From assembly GCA_965277695.1 (NCBI GenBank), contig CBDIDQ010000017.1:62001-126000 (forward strand): a stretch of 64,000 nucleotides of DNA. Reading direction: 5' to 3'. The notes below the pieces were generated by a model that was not told the DNA's origin, made no database searches, and saw only the letters and a program-made list of their open reading frames with translations. The DNA is from JABSOG01 sp965277695 (GTDB lineage: Bacteria; Pseudomonadota; Gammaproteobacteria; Enterobacterales; Alteromonadaceae). Each line of letters starts with the position of its first letter. The first letter of the stretch is position 1. The position numbers and the translations under genes are program-made. Below are positions 7,522-16,916 of this stretch, piece by piece.

Positions 7522-8793
7522 GTGAAATCATTTCGATTGCTGAGTATCGCCGCTGCGCTACTGGTCACTGCAAATACTTATGCGCAACAAACCTTAATTA
7601 ATGCCGATGCCTATGTGGATGTTAAAAAAGGCAAAACCATTAAAAATATTGCGGTATTGATTGATGGCAACAAAATTATTCAGGTCGCCAAGCAAGGAAA
7701 AATCACCCCAGATCAAGGCGCTAAAGTCATCGACCTGACGGGCAAAACCTTGCTGCCAGGTTTAATGGACATGCACGTACATTTGCAAAGTGATGCACAA
7801 GATAATTTCCTCGCGGCAAAAAGTTACTCGGTACCACGCCAAACGGTAAAAGCGGTCAAAAATGCCAAGAAGACATTAATGGCTGGGTTTACCACAGTCC
7901 GTAATCTAGGTGCCTCTGGCTATTCTATTATTGGTGTTCGTGATGGAATTAATGCAGGCGAAGTGCCGGGGCCGCGTATTTGGGCAGCAGGTCATTCTGT
8001 CAGTATCACTGGCGGTCATTGTGACGATAATTTTTCGCCACCTGAGGCAAAAAGCCTCTCAGGCGGCGTTGCTAATGGTCCTTGGGCGGTTCGAACCAAA
8101 GTAAGAGAAAACATCAAATACGGTGCGAATACCATTAAAGTCTGTGCAACCGGTGGGGTGTTTTCAAAAGGCACCAAAGTTGGTATTCAACAAATGACCG
8201 AAGAAGAAATCAGCGCCGCTGTTGATGAAGCGCATTTACGGGGTTTGGTGATCGCCGCACATGCTCATGGCACCAGCGGCATAAAAGCGGCCATTCGTGC
8301 CGGCATTGATTCCATTGAGCATTGCAGCTTTCTCGACGATGAAGCCATTGAATTGGCTTTAAAACATGGGACCTACATGTCCTGTGATATCTATAATACC
8401 GAGTACACTTTGGCATTTGGTGAAGCCAATGGCGTACCAGAAGAAAATATCAATAAAGAGAAACTGGTATCCAAAGCACAACGCCTAAGCTTCCGTAAAG
8501 CCACCAAAGCAGGGGTGAAAATGGTATTTGGTTCTGATGCGGCTATTTATCCCCATGGTGATAACGGTAAACAATTTTCACGTATGGTCCAGTTTGGTAT
8601 GACACCAATGCAGGCACTACAAGCATCGACAATCAATAGTGCAACGTTATTACAACAGCAAGCATCGCTAGGGCAAATTAAACCCGGTTATCTAGCCGAT
8701 ATTGTCGCCGTTGATGGCGACCCCACTGATAATATTACTGTCATGGAAAATATTAGCTTTGTGATGAAAGACGGCATTATTTACAAGCAATAA
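7522..8793 (+). CDS. Exported metal-dependent amidohydrolase (imidazolonepropionase/prolidase-like)
   Basis: This 423-residue protein has a signal peptide (KSFRLLSIAAALLVTANTYAQ), so it acts in the periplasm or outside the cell. The mature part is an amidohydrolase-superfamily TIM barrel: MDMHVHL gives the HxH metal site, TIKVCATGG holds the candidate bridging carboxylated Lys, AAHAHG and SIEHCS give the two metal-binding His, and FGSDAA gives the catalytic Asp. The order and length fit the imidazolonepropionase-like/Xaa-Pro dipeptidase group, many of which cleave small dipeptides or lactam-like amides; the substrate cannot be read from sequence. Translation probably starts at GTG 7522, because AAGGA lies about 8 nt upstream and the signal peptide begins there. 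The glutathione transferase gene follows after 22 bp. Confidence 0.87.
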   Translation: MKSFRLLSIAAALLVTANTYAQQTLINADAYVDVKKGKTIKNIAVLIDGNKIIQVAKQGKITPDQGAKVIDLTGKTLLPGLMDMHVHLQSDAQDNFLAAKSYSVPRQTVKAVKNAKKTLMAGFTTVRNLGASGYSIIGVRDGINAGEVPGPRIWAAGHSVSITGGHCDDNFSPPEAKSLSGGVANGPWAVRTKVRENIKYGANTIKVCATGGVFSKGTKVGIQQMTEEEISAAVDEAHLRGLVIAAHAHGTSGIKAAIRAGIDSIEHCSFLDDEAIELALKHGTYMSCDIYNTEYTLAFGEANGVPEENINKEKLVSKAQRLSFRKATKAGVKMVFGSDAAIYPHGDNGKQFSRMVQFGMTPMQALQASTINSATLLQQQASLGQIKPGYLADIVAVDGDPTDNITVMENISFVMKDGIIYKQ

Positions 8794-8815
8794 ATATAAA
8801 ACTAAGAGGTTATTC

Positions 8816-9484
8816 ATGATTGAATTGTACACAGCAGCCACGCCCAACGGCCATAAAATATCAATCGCTTTAGAAGAGATGGGACTAGAATATCAAGTTC
8901 ATAATCTTGATCTTTTGGCGCTTGAGCAAAAGCAGCCTGAATTTTTAGCAATCAATCCAAATGGTCGCATTCCAGCTATTATTGATCGTGATAATGATGA
9001 TTTCGCGGTGTTTGAATCTGGTGCAATATTACTCTATCTGGCTGAAAAAACAGGAAAGTTCATCCCAAAAGAGCCAAAGAGTTACTCCCGAATGATGCAA
9101 TGGCTAATGTTTCAAATGGGTGGCGTCGGGCCAATGATGGGACAAGCCAATGTATTTTTCCGTTACTTTCCTGAGAAAATCCCTGCGGCAATAGCGCGCT
9201 ATCAAAACGAAGGTCGTCGATTATTTGAAGTGATGGATACTCAACTGAGTAGCAATCAATATTTAGCCGGGGATGAATACAGTATTGCTGATATGTCGAC
9301 TTGGCCTTGGGTACGAATACATGAATGGAGTGGCATTAGCATTGATGGGTTGAAACATTTACAACGATGGCTAGATGAAATAGCCCTGCGACCCGCTTGC
9401 CAAATTGGTATTTTAACCCCTGCACCTTCAGAGTTATCAGATGAAGAACGCGCCAAGCAAATCAGTAAAATGGTGACGAATTAA
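8816..9484 (+). CDS. Nu-class glutathione S-transferase, YfcG-like
   Basis: A 222-residue cytoplasmic protein with the thioredoxin-fold N-terminal domain (IELYTAATPNGHKISIALEE, LAINPNGRIPAI, VFESGAILLYLAE) and the all-helical C-terminal domain. The TPNGHK motif, SNAIL/TRAP-like FESGAILLYLA and MQWLMFQMGGVGPMMGQ are characteristic of the YfcG/YghU Nu class, which act as glutathione disulfide reductases. It follows the amidohydrolase by 22 bp with a clear AGAGG ribosome site and is probably co-transcribed with it. No link to the biosynthetic cluster is needed; a detoxification role is inferred. Confidence 0.9.
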   Translation: MIELYTAATPNGHKISIALEEMGLEYQVHNLDLLALEQKQPEFLAINPNGRIPAIIDRDNDDFAVFESGAILLYLAEKTGKFIPKEPKSYSRMMQWLMFQMGGVGPMMGQANVFFRYFPEKIPAAIARYQNEGRRLFEVMDTQLSSNQYLAGDEYSIADMSTWPWVRIHEWSGISIDGLKHLQRWLDEIALRPACQIGILTPAPSELSDEERAKQISKMVTN

Positions 9485-9587
9485 ATGTATGATCTTATCT
9501 TCGGTCAGGAGCAATGACCACCTAACTTTTCTCAAGTCACTGAACAGATGGTTGCAACATTGATTTTTTGATGTTGCTACCCTAGTA

Positions 9588-11015
9588 TTGCCTGTGCTCA
9601 ATCTGGATTTTTTCAGCTTGTCAGTTAAATCTGTGCGATTAAAGGATAACAATATCAATACTTCCACCGATACCACCACACAACCCGAAGCATCACCACC
9701 GCCCAAAGAATCCGTATTAAAAGTGGCTTCATTTCGCTGGCTGTGGCTTTCTGGCTTAATCACTATGCTGGGCGATCAATTCACCATTATTGCTTTACCT
9801 TGGCTGGCGCTACAGTTTTCCGGTAATGCAGTCGATCTCGGTGGTGTATTAACCATGGTGGCATTACCTCGGGCCATTTTTATCCTATTCGGTGGCGCAC
9901 TAGTAGATAGCTATAACCCGAAAAAAGTATTACTACTGTCCAAATTTGCCACCTCCGCCTTACTATTTCTGCTAATCCATGCCATTTGGGCACAATGGCT
10001 AACACTACCAGTGCTTTATGGCGTGGCCTTTGGCATGGGGATTGTCAGTGCCTTGGCCATTCCGGCGGGTCAATCCTATGTACCTTTGGTATTAAAACCC
10101 GAGCTTTACAGTGCTGGTAATAGTATTCAAATGGTTACCCGGCAAATAGCCATTTTTGTTGGTCCGGTGATAGCCGGTATCGTCATCGCCGTCACCTCAG
10201 GTAACTCCACCGAATCGTTTAGCGACAACAAAGATTTTAATCTGCTCACCGGTACCGCCATTGCATTTTCGATCAATGCCATTTGTTACTTGCTCACCAC
10301 CTTGATTATTGGTTTTAAAATAAAACTACAGGCTTTGCCTGAGAAAAAATCGCAAAAATTCAGTCAAGTCTTTGCTAATATTGGCCACGGCATAAAATAC
10401 GTCTTTGCCGATAAACCGCTAGCGTCATTGATGTTCTATTCGATGTTAACCAGTATCTTTATGTCAGGTACCATTCAGGTGGTATTGCCTATGATCGCCA
10501 ATGACAATGTTAATTACGGTAGCCAATTATTAGGCTGGATGCTCGGCGCTTATGGTTTTGGCTCAATGTTTGGTTTAATACTGGCCGGGACCAAACCCAA
10601 ACTCAAACTGGTGTCTTTGGGCCTGACCATAGTGATCCTTGATATCGTTATTGGTGTGTTTTTACTCCTATTTGCCAAATTTTACGCCATCTTAAGCATG
10701 GCTTTGGGGGGCCTATCACTGATTGGTTTTTGTTACGGTATTTTGCAAGTCAAAACCTTTACCTGGGTGCAATCGCGCACCGAGAAAGAATTTCTTGGTC
10801 GCACTCTCAGTATTCTGGCATTTATCACTATTGGTCTGGCAACCATGTCACCAGTTCTGGCTGGCACGGTGATTGAGTATGCAGGTATTGAAAACTTGCT
10901 AACGCTAGTGGGACTGGGCATAGTGGTGACCTCTGGCATCGGCATGTTGGCATTTAATATGATAGCTCTTGATGCCACTGCCAAACCGATCCCCCCGGGT
11001 GACAGTGGCAAATAG
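9588..11015 (+). CDS. MFS drug-type exporter
   Basis: This protein has up to 475 residues. After a hydrophilic N-terminus of about 45 residues comes a 12-helix MFS fold: SFRWLWLSGLITMLGDQFTI opens helix 1, and FGGALVDSYNPKKVLLLSK is the loop 2-3 motif A. It resembles the MFS_3/enterobactin-exporter type. The start is uncertain: no ATG fits, TTG 9588 is the earliest, and GTG 9633 or an initiator near the AAAGGA at about 9641 would shorten the N-terminus without touching the helices. It opens a plus-strand block with the CHAT-STAND, PfaD and PksI-like genes, so it may export the cluster product or an intermediate. That role is inferred from position. Confidence 0.85.
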   Translation: MPVLNLDFFSLSVKSVRLKDNNINTSTDTTTQPEASPPPKESVLKVASFRWLWLSGLITMLGDQFTIIALPWLALQFSGNAVDLGGVLTMVALPRAIFILFGGALVDSYNPKKVLLLSKFATSALLFLLIHAIWAQWLTLPVLYGVAFGMGIVSALAIPAGQSYVPLVLKPELYSAGNSIQMVTRQIAIFVGPVIAGIVIAVTSGNSTESFSDNKDFNLLTGTAIAFSINAICYLLTTLIIGFKIKLQALPEKKSQKFSQVFANIGHGIKYVFADKPLASLMFYSMLTSIFMSGTIQVVLPMIANDNVNYGSQLLGWMLGAYGFGSMFGLILAGTKPKLKLVSLGLTIVILDIVIGVFLLLFAKFYAILSMALGGLSLIGFCYGILQVKTFTWVQSRTEKEFLGRTLSILAFITIGLATMSPVLAGTVIEYAGIENLLTLVGLGIVVTSGIGMLAFNMIALDATAKPIPPGDSGK

Positions 11016-11037
11016 TCAATATGAGGATATAAAAAGT

Positions 11038-14000
11038 ATGTTGTTGCAAGTCATTGAACAAGCTGATGATGGTACCGTGGCAGTGGTTTTTAATGATAAC
11101 CAACGCAGTAGTCGTTTTATGATTGATGATTATCAATCATCGTTTAGCGCTAATTTTCGCCAGACGCTAAACTGGTATTATCAACAATATCCACGCCAAA
11201 TTCAGTCGTCGCAGGATGATCAGGGCACGATAACCAAGCTACTCACCAATGGTCGCTACCTCGGCGATGCCTTACGTGGCGAAGATGACCAGTTAATTGG
11301 CATGATTGAACACATTGAGGCCGTTGGTTATCCACAGCTTAAGGTCGAAATCATTGCCAATAGCATCGATTTTTTCAACGATTTTTTCGAAGCAGCCACC
11401 TTATATGAAGCAAAATATGTACTGTCGACTGTAGTGCAAGAATTTACCAGAAAATATAGTCAACAACAGCAACCCGCGTTGAATTATCAACTGGCGGTAA
11501 CGCCTAAAGTCAACCCACAAATTGCCGAGTTAGCAGGCAAAGCGGCCCCCGTCACCGACCCTCAGGACGATAAACCGCTGGTTATTTTGTCAATAACATC
11601 AAGACCTACGCATTTAACCAAGGGGCCGCTGCAAAACGCCAGCAATAACCTCGAACAACTTTTTACCTCGGCCACCAGCGAAGGGGCAATTCACTATGAA
11701 TTGGCCGTCGACAACCACTGGCACAGTATTAAAACCCGCTTGAATGATCACCGCCGTCCAGTTCATATCGTCCATTTTGACGGCCCAGTATTGATTGATA
11801 ACCAACGTGCGGCGTTACAATTTGGCAGCGATCATGGGCCATGCAACACTGTCAGCGTTGATATTATCAGTAAAACCTTGATTGACAATCAGATCGCCTT
11901 ATTATGTGTTGATGCCCGCAGCTATCATCAGCCCAATGGCGATGCAGTGAGTGCACAACAAGGATTGGCCACTATTGCTTGGCAGGCTGAACAAGCTGGT
12001 CTTGGCAATGTTATCGGGCTAGGACAATTGACAGATAATTATCATAGCAGTCGCTGTTTTGCCCGCTTTTATCAACACCTCAGCAGCGGTTTGTCAGTCG
12101 CCCAAGCGGTGGTTGAAAGTCGTAAAAGCTGGCAGTCGCAAACCCAAACCAGCACTTTTGACCACCATGCTCGGGAGTTTCATCTCTGGCCATTGGCGGT
12201 TCACTACAGCACCCAGCAAGTCCAATTTTTTGCCACGCCGCAAGCTCAAACGCCTGCTAACGAAGCGCAAATCACCCAACAATATTTGCAAAAATTACTC
12301 GGCTTCAAAGCCACCTTGTTGCCACCGAATTATCAGCCGATTGGTGATGGTCAAACCTTATCACTGTTGGCCGTGCTTAATCCGTCACATGGCGCAAATA
12401 CGCTCTGCGCCATCACTGGCATGACGGGTAGCGGTAAAACCCAACTATTGCATCAAACGGCCTTTTGCTTGATGCAGCAACAACAGATTGATTATGGCTT
12501 TTATTTTGACTTCGCCCAGGGCAGTTATCAGCCACAGCAAATGCTTGAAATGATAGCACCGGTTTTTCAGCTGGAGCCAGACCAGTTGCAGGCGGTGGAA
12601 GATAAACTGACCGGGCTGTGCTGTGCTTTTATACTCGACAATTTCCTCGACAATTTGCTTGATGACGAGGAAATGCCCCATCAACTGATCGACAATTTGC
12701 TCGCCCAAGGGCACAAGGTGATGGTCAGCGGCAAAAAAGCCACAACACAGCTGCACAGTGCTTATATCGAAGTGGCCATTTTGCCGCTATCAGCCGATGA
12801 ACAGCAAATGTTAGCCGTGCAAACGGCCTCTGCCCATGAGTTGACAATAGCGAGCCATGAGCTTGAATGGCAGCAGCTTATCAGCGCCTGCTCAGGCAAC
12901 CCTTGGCTGATTAAAAAGCGGGTGGCACAACTTAAAAACACCCCTGCCAGCGCTTTGTTAGATCAAATCGGCGAGTCCGAGGCCAAAATTTTGGCCGCAG
13001 GTGGTGATATTATTAGCTGCTTTTACCAACGGCAATGGCAACAAATAACGCCGTTTTGGCAGCAAGTCTTATTACTGGCCAGCGATGTTGAAGGCATGTT
13101 ACTGGAGATGTTGAATCTGGCTTGGACTGGGGGCGATAAAAACACCGCCGAAACAACCAACCCGTTAATCGCACTGCTTGAAGCAGACCCTGAGACTAAA
13201 ACTGACGCTGAACACACTGATTTCACCAATGGTTTGCAACAATGGCAAAATAGCGGATTTATCAAACGCCTGCCTTATGGCCACATTGTCGACCCCGATT
13301 GCTTGGCGTTTTTACGCAGCCGTTTAACTGAGTGTCCAACAGTGACACAGGAGCCGGTTAAGCTGGCGTTTAGTCAAATTCTCTGTCAGGGCATTGGCAT
13401 CTTGTCTGGCCATTTGATGCAACAGCAAAACCCGGCGATACAGCATAACCTGCTGCTAAATCGCAGGCATTGGGTGCTGCATTTTGAGCGCCTGTGGTTT
13501 GGCGCTGATTATCAGGGCTTTATTGTGGTCAAGCGGGCTTTTGAGCAACTGTTACAGCAGGCCCAATTAACCGAGGAAAGTAACAACTGGTGTTTGGACC
13601 TGTTAAAACGTACCCCGGCAGTCAGTGAGACGCACAGCACAGAATCCCAGCTTGCCTGGCTGGCGGTGGCCAATCAGGCATTGCAGGTAGCATCATCTCC
13701 TCAATCACCCAGTCAGCCAGCGATCCAGACACCACAGCCAGTGATTGAACAGGGTGCCCGTTTTTGGCAAAGCTGGCTGGAGCAGCTCGATATTGCGCAG
13801 TTTGAATCAGCCTCCCGACCAACGGCAACGCCATCGTTGGCACTGTTTCAGCAAAGCTCGACCTTTTTGCAAAGTTATTATCAACAGCAACAACAGTGGC
13901 AAGCAGCCAGCGATATTTGTTTACAAGCTTATTTACTCTATCGTCGTTTTGAAGCCTGGCCTAAAGTGATCCAAATGCTTAAATCGTTGGCCCAGCAACA

Positions 14001-14490
14001 ACTTGCCCTCAATCAGCCAGCCCAAGCATATCAATATGAACAACAAATTCTTGACGAGGTGCCCTATGAACATTCACCACCAGGATTTCATGGTCAGCAA
14101 CAGTTGGATGTTATTTTAAGCAGAATGTCTCGGGGTTTATTTGACTCGGCCCAGCAATTGCTCGATAAACTCAATTCCTCCAGCGATAGCGAACCACTCG
14201 CCCAGGTCATTGAGGGGGTGCAAACAGACCTGTATTATGAATCCGGTCATTACCTTAAAGCGCTGCCATTTTATACCAAACTATGGCTTAAGCTTGACCC
14301 CGAGGGTCAACAAGCGCAAAACCAGCAACGTCAATTGCTAGAACAGCGGTTACAAAGCATCGCCGACAAATTGGGCCACAGCACCTTTGAGCAACATTTT
14401 TCTCGTTATGTGCCAGACCAAACCATTAACCCGATCAGGCCGCAAAGCCAAACAGCACCAGACAGAACTAAACTAAACAAAGGTAAGTGA
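11038..14490 (+). CDS. CHAT-STAND protein with helical repeat C-terminus, CHAT site degenerate
   Basis: From ATG 11038 (GAGG about 11 nt upstream) the protein has 1150 residues. Residues 175-375 follow the CHAT protease pattern (VILSITSRP; VHIVHFDG; a late ARFYQHLSSGLSVAQAVVESRK). However, the usual HG after HFxG is PV, and the usual LxACxS Cys position reads VDARS, so the catalytic His and Cys both seem lost. Residues 455-620 are a STAND/NB-ARC-like ATPase with Walker A GMTGSGKTQ (about 461-469) and Walker B-like AFILDN (about 530). The rest is Gln-rich, helical and TPR-like. The gene ends overlapping the PfaD ribosome site, so it is coupled to a biosynthetic gene. Its job there is unknown; regulator or scaffold are possibilities. 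Confidence 0.7.
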   Translation: MLLQVIEQADDGTVAVVFNDNQRSSRFMIDDYQSSFSANFRQTLNWYYQQYPRQIQSSQDDQGTITKLLTNGRYLGDALRGEDDQLIGMIEHIEAVGYPQLKVEIIANSIDFFNDFFEAATLYEAKYVLSTVVQEFTRKYSQQQQPALNYQLAVTPKVNPQIAELAGKAAPVTDPQDDKPLVILSITSRPTHLTKGPLQNASNNLEQLFTSATSEGAIHYELAVDNHWHSIKTRLNDHRRPVHIVHFDGPVLIDNQRAALQFGSDHGPCNTVSVDIISKTLIDNQIALLCVDARSYHQPNGDAVSAQQGLATIAWQAEQAGLGNVIGLGQLTDNYHSSRCFARFYQHLSSGLSVAQAVVESRKSWQSQTQTSTFDHHAREFHLWPLAVHYSTQQVQFFATPQAQTPANEAQITQQYLQKLLGFKATLLPPNYQPIGDGQTLSLLAVLNPSHGANTLCAITGMTGSGKTQLLHQTAFCLMQQQQIDYGFYFDFAQGSYQPQQMLEMIAPVFQLEPDQLQAVEDKLTGLCCAFILDNFLDNLLDDEEMPHQLIDNLLAQGHKVMVSGKKATTQLHSAYIEVAILPLSADEQQMLAVQTASAHELTIASHELEWQQLISACSGNPWLIKKRVAQLKNTPASALLDQIGESEAKILAAGGDIISCFYQRQWQQITPFWQQVLLLASDVEGMLLEMLNLAWTGGDKNTAETTNPLIALLEADPETKTDAEHTDFTNGLQQWQNSGFIKRLPYGHIVDPDCLAFLRSRLTECPTVTQEPVKLAFSQILCQGIGILSGHLMQQQNPAIQHNLLLNRRHWVLHFERLWFGADYQGFIVVKRAFEQLLQQAQLTEESNNWCLDLLKRTPAVSETHSTESQLAWLAVANQALQVASSPQSPSQPAIQTPQPVIEQGARFWQSWLEQLDIAQFESASRPTATPSLALFQQSSTFLQSYYQQQQQWQAASDICLQAYLLYRRFEAWPKVIQMLKSLAQQQLALNQPAQAYQYEQQILDEVPYEHSPPGFHGQQQLDVILSRMSRGLFDSAQQLLDKLNSSSDSEPLAQVIEGVQTDLYYESGHYLKALPFYTKLWLKLDPEGQQAQNQQRQLLEQRLQSIADKLGHSTFEQHFSRYVPDQTINPIRPQSQTAPDRTKLNKGK

Positions 14491-14492
14491 TC

Positions 14493-15878
14493 ATGCTCAA
14501 TCAACCACAGCCTAGGCAAATCAACCCAGATAACCTTGGCAGCGCTGATTTTAGACAAAATTATGGCCTCAAGTACGCGTATGTTGCCGGTGCCATGTAC
14601 AAAGGTATCGCCTCCACTGCGCTGGTTATTGCGATGGGAAAAGCCGGTATGATTGGTTACCTAGGCACTGGCGGATTAAGCTTGGCAGTGGTTGAACAGG
14701 CCATCCTTGATATTCAAGCAGCGCTGATCCACGACCAGCCCTATGGCATGAATCTGCTGGCTGATTTAGAAAACGCGGCACACGAACAACATACTGTTGA
14801 ATTATTTCTCAAGCACCGAGTGCAGTTTATTGAAGCCGCCGCTTATATGCAGATCACCCCCAGCTTGGTGTTTTACCGTCTCAAGGGGATCAGTCAACGC
14901 CCGGATGGCAGCATCGATATCCCTAACCGGGTGCTAGGTAAAATCTCTCGACCCGAAGTGGCTGAGGTATTTATGCGCCCAGCTCCGATGAAAATTGTCG
15001 ATAAGTTGTTGGCTCAGGGGTTAATCACTGCCACCGAAGCTCAATTAAGCCAGTCTATTCCCATGGCCCATGAAATCTGTGTAGAATCCGACTCTGGCGG
15101 ACATACTGACCAAGGGGTAGCCTATGCCCTGATGCCTGCGATCACCACCCAGCGGGATACTATTATGGCCGAACAAGGTTATGACTCACCCATTCATGTT
15201 GGTGCTGCCGGGGGCATTGGCACTCCACAAGCGGCCGGGGCCGCATTTATTCTCGGAGCCGATTTTGTTCTGACCGGCTCGATCAATCAGTGTACCGTTG
15301 AAGCAGGCACCAGCGACCGGGCCAAAGACAAGCTGCAAGATATTAATGTTCAAGATACCACCTATTCGCCAGCCGGTGACATGTTTGAAATTGGTGCCAA
15401 AGTACAGGTCATGAAAAAGGGGCTGTTATTCCCTGCCCGCGCCAATAAACTCTATGATTTGTATGTTCGCCATAACAGCCTTGATGAGATCGATGAGAAA
15501 ACCCAAAAACAAATTCAAGAAAAGTTTTTTCGTCGCTCTTTTGCGCAAGTTTGGGCAGAAACGGCAGTTTATCTTGATCGGCAACACCCGGGACAGCGAG
15601 AAATCATTGAAAACAGTCCGAAACGAAAAATGGCGATGATCTTTCGCTGGTATTTTATTCATTCGACTCGGTTGGCAATGAAAGGCAGTGACGTACAAAC
15701 CGCAGACTACCAGATCCATTGTGGTCCGGCCCTAGGTGCGTTTAATCAATGGGTAAAAGGCAGTGATATTGAACCCTGGCGTCAACGTTATGTCGCCGAT
15801 ATTGCCGAGCGAATGATGCTTGGCACAGCACAATTACTCAATCAGCGTTACACTGCCATTATGGCAACACTAGCCTGA
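14493..15878 (+). CDS. PfaD-family trans-acting enoyl reductase
   Basis: A 461-residue FMN-dependent TIM-barrel protein of the PfaD/PksE family. Typical family stretches are DFRQNYGLKYAYVAGAMYKG, the glycine-rich VESDSGGHTDQG and HVGAAGGIGTPQAA (flavin phosphate site), GADFVLTGSINQ, and the C-terminal IHCGPALGAFNQW. These enzymes reduce enoyl groups on carrier proteins in trans, in PUFA synthases and trans-AT polyketide clusters. ATG 14493 is preferred over GTG 14487 because AAGGT lies 8 nt upstream of it. It is coupled to the CHAT-STAND gene. With no PUFA synthase here, a role on the trans-AT PKS encoded on the opposite strand is the natural reading. Confidence 0.9.
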   Translation: MLNQPQPRQINPDNLGSADFRQNYGLKYAYVAGAMYKGIASTALVIAMGKAGMIGYLGTGGLSLAVVEQAILDIQAALIHDQPYGMNLLADLENAAHEQHTVELFLKHRVQFIEAAAYMQITPSLVFYRLKGISQRPDGSIDIPNRVLGKISRPEVAEVFMRPAPMKIVDKLLAQGLITATEAQLSQSIPMAHEICVESDSGGHTDQGVAYALMPAITTQRDTIMAEQGYDSPIHVGAAGGIGTPQAAGAAFILGADFVLTGSINQCTVEAGTSDRAKDKLQDINVQDTTYSPAGDMFEIGAKVQVMKKGLLFPARANKLYDLYVRHNSLDEIDEKTQKQIQEKFFRRSFAQVWAETAVYLDRQHPGQREIIENSPKRKMAMIFRWYFIHSTRLAMKGSDVQTADYQIHCGPALGAFNQWVKGSDIEPWRQRYVADIAERMMLGTAQLLNQRYTAIMATLA

Positions 15879-15972
15879 ACCTAAGCCCGAACCTAGGCCC
15901 GAACCTAAGCCTGAACCTAAGTCTAAGTGAGGACGATATTAGCGCTTTTCAGGCAAGTGTTAGGCAAGTGTT
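15873..15972. repeat. Tandem repeats running out of the PfaD stop codon
   Basis: Four copies of a 12-bp unit GCCYGAACCTAR (15873-15920) start within the last codons of the PfaD gene; the TGA stop lies in the first copy. A second array, AGGCAAGTGTT x 2 plus a partial third, lies at 15951-15972, just before the PksI-like gene. The spacer between the two genes is therefore mostly tandem duplication. Confidence 0.85.
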
Positions 15973-15999
15973 AGGCAAATAATTTAGAGGATTTAGTTG

Positions 16000-16749
16000 A
16001 TGACTCAATCAGTAGTTACTTTACATGAAATTGAACCTGGTATTGTTCAGCTGACCATGGCTGACCGGGAAAACAAAAACACCTTTTCTCAGGCCATTTT
16101 GGATGGTCTACAGCAAGCCTTTACGCAGATCAACGCTAATGAGAGTTACCGAGTAGTTGTTATGACCGGGTATGATTCTTACTTTTGCTCCGGTGGCACC
16201 CAAGAAGCGCTATTAACCCTATCTGATGGTGAGGGCACTTTTACTGAAGGCGGTATTTATAGCATGGCGTTGGATTGTCGTATTCCGGTGATTTCTGCGA
16301 TGCAGGGCCATGGTATTGGTGGTGGTTTTGTCTTTGGTCTGTTTGCCGACTTTGTTATTTTAAGTCGCGAAAGTGTTTATACCACCAACTTTATGAAATA
16401 TGGTTTCACCCCTGGGTTTGGTTCAACTTGTATCCTTAAAGAAAAACTCGGTTTGCCCTTGGCCCAAGAAATGTTGCTCGGCGCAGCCAATTATCGCGGC
16501 GAAGAGCTGCGCCAGCGCGGCGTCACCTTTCCAGTGTATCCTCGTGCAGAAGTCTTACCTCAAGCCCATCAATTGGCCCGACTAATCGCCGAAAAGCCCC
16601 GAGTATCGCTGATCACCTTAAAAGACCACCTGGTGGCCGAGCTACGGCAAAAGCTGCCCGGCATTGCTGCCCAAGAAGTGGCGATGCATGATAAAACCTT
16701 TCATCTACCTGAGGTTAGAGAGCGGATCCAAAAATTGTTTGGTCAATAA
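16000..16749 (+). CDS. PksI-type enoyl-CoA hydratase/decarboxylase for polyketide beta-branching
   Basis: A 249-residue crotonase-fold protein whose sequence follows the PksI/BaeI (ECH2) group closely: SYFCSGGTQEALL forms the first oxyanion element, IPVISAMQGHGIGGGFVFGLFADF the second, then YTTNFMKYGFTPGFGST and SLITLKDHLV. In beta-branching cassettes this enzyme decarboxylates a 3-methylglutaconyl-ACP made by an HMG synthase and ECH1. Those partners (HMG synthase, ECH1, donor ACP, decarboxylating KS) are not in this window and should lie elsewhere if the function is intact. ATG 16000 has GAGG about 10 nt upstream and is preferred over the TTG just before it. It is the last gene of the plus-strand biosynthetic block. 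Confidence 0.9.
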   Translation: MTQSVVTLHEIEPGIVQLTMADRENKNTFSQAILDGLQQAFTQINANESYRVVVMTGYDSYFCSGGTQEALLTLSDGEGTFTEGGIYSMALDCRIPVISAMQGHGIGGGFVFGLFADFVILSRESVYTTNFMKYGFTPGFGSTCILKEKLGLPLAQEMLLGAANYRGEELRQRGVTFPVYPRAEVLPQAHQLARLIAEKPRVSLITLKDHLVAELRQKLPGIAAQEVAMHDKTFHLPEVRERIQKLFGQ

Positions 16750-16756
16750 CAGTAAC

Positions 16757-16916
16757 ATTGTAGGAGCGGCAATGTAGGAGCGGCAATGTAGGAGCAGCAG
16801 CGAAGCGTCCCTGCCGCGATTAGAATTACCCAACTCCCCCTAATATGACCCAACTCCACCTAATAATACACAACCCCTAAAATGGCTGCGGTGGTTCGAC
16901 ACAGCGGACGCCTACA
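16757..16916. repeat. REP-like intergenic repeat cluster
   Basis: ATTGTAGGAGCGGC-type 14-mers occur three times in tandem (16757-16798), followed by a GCGAAGCGTCCCTGCCGCGA stretch typical of REP stems, then ACCCAACTCC-CCTAATA twice in tandem (about 16828-16864). The cluster ends with GCGGACGCCTACA, whose complement again begins TGTAGG, so it is bounded by inverted copies of the same motif. The rest of the gap up to about 17184 is AT-rich and shows no gene. Confidence 0.65.
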
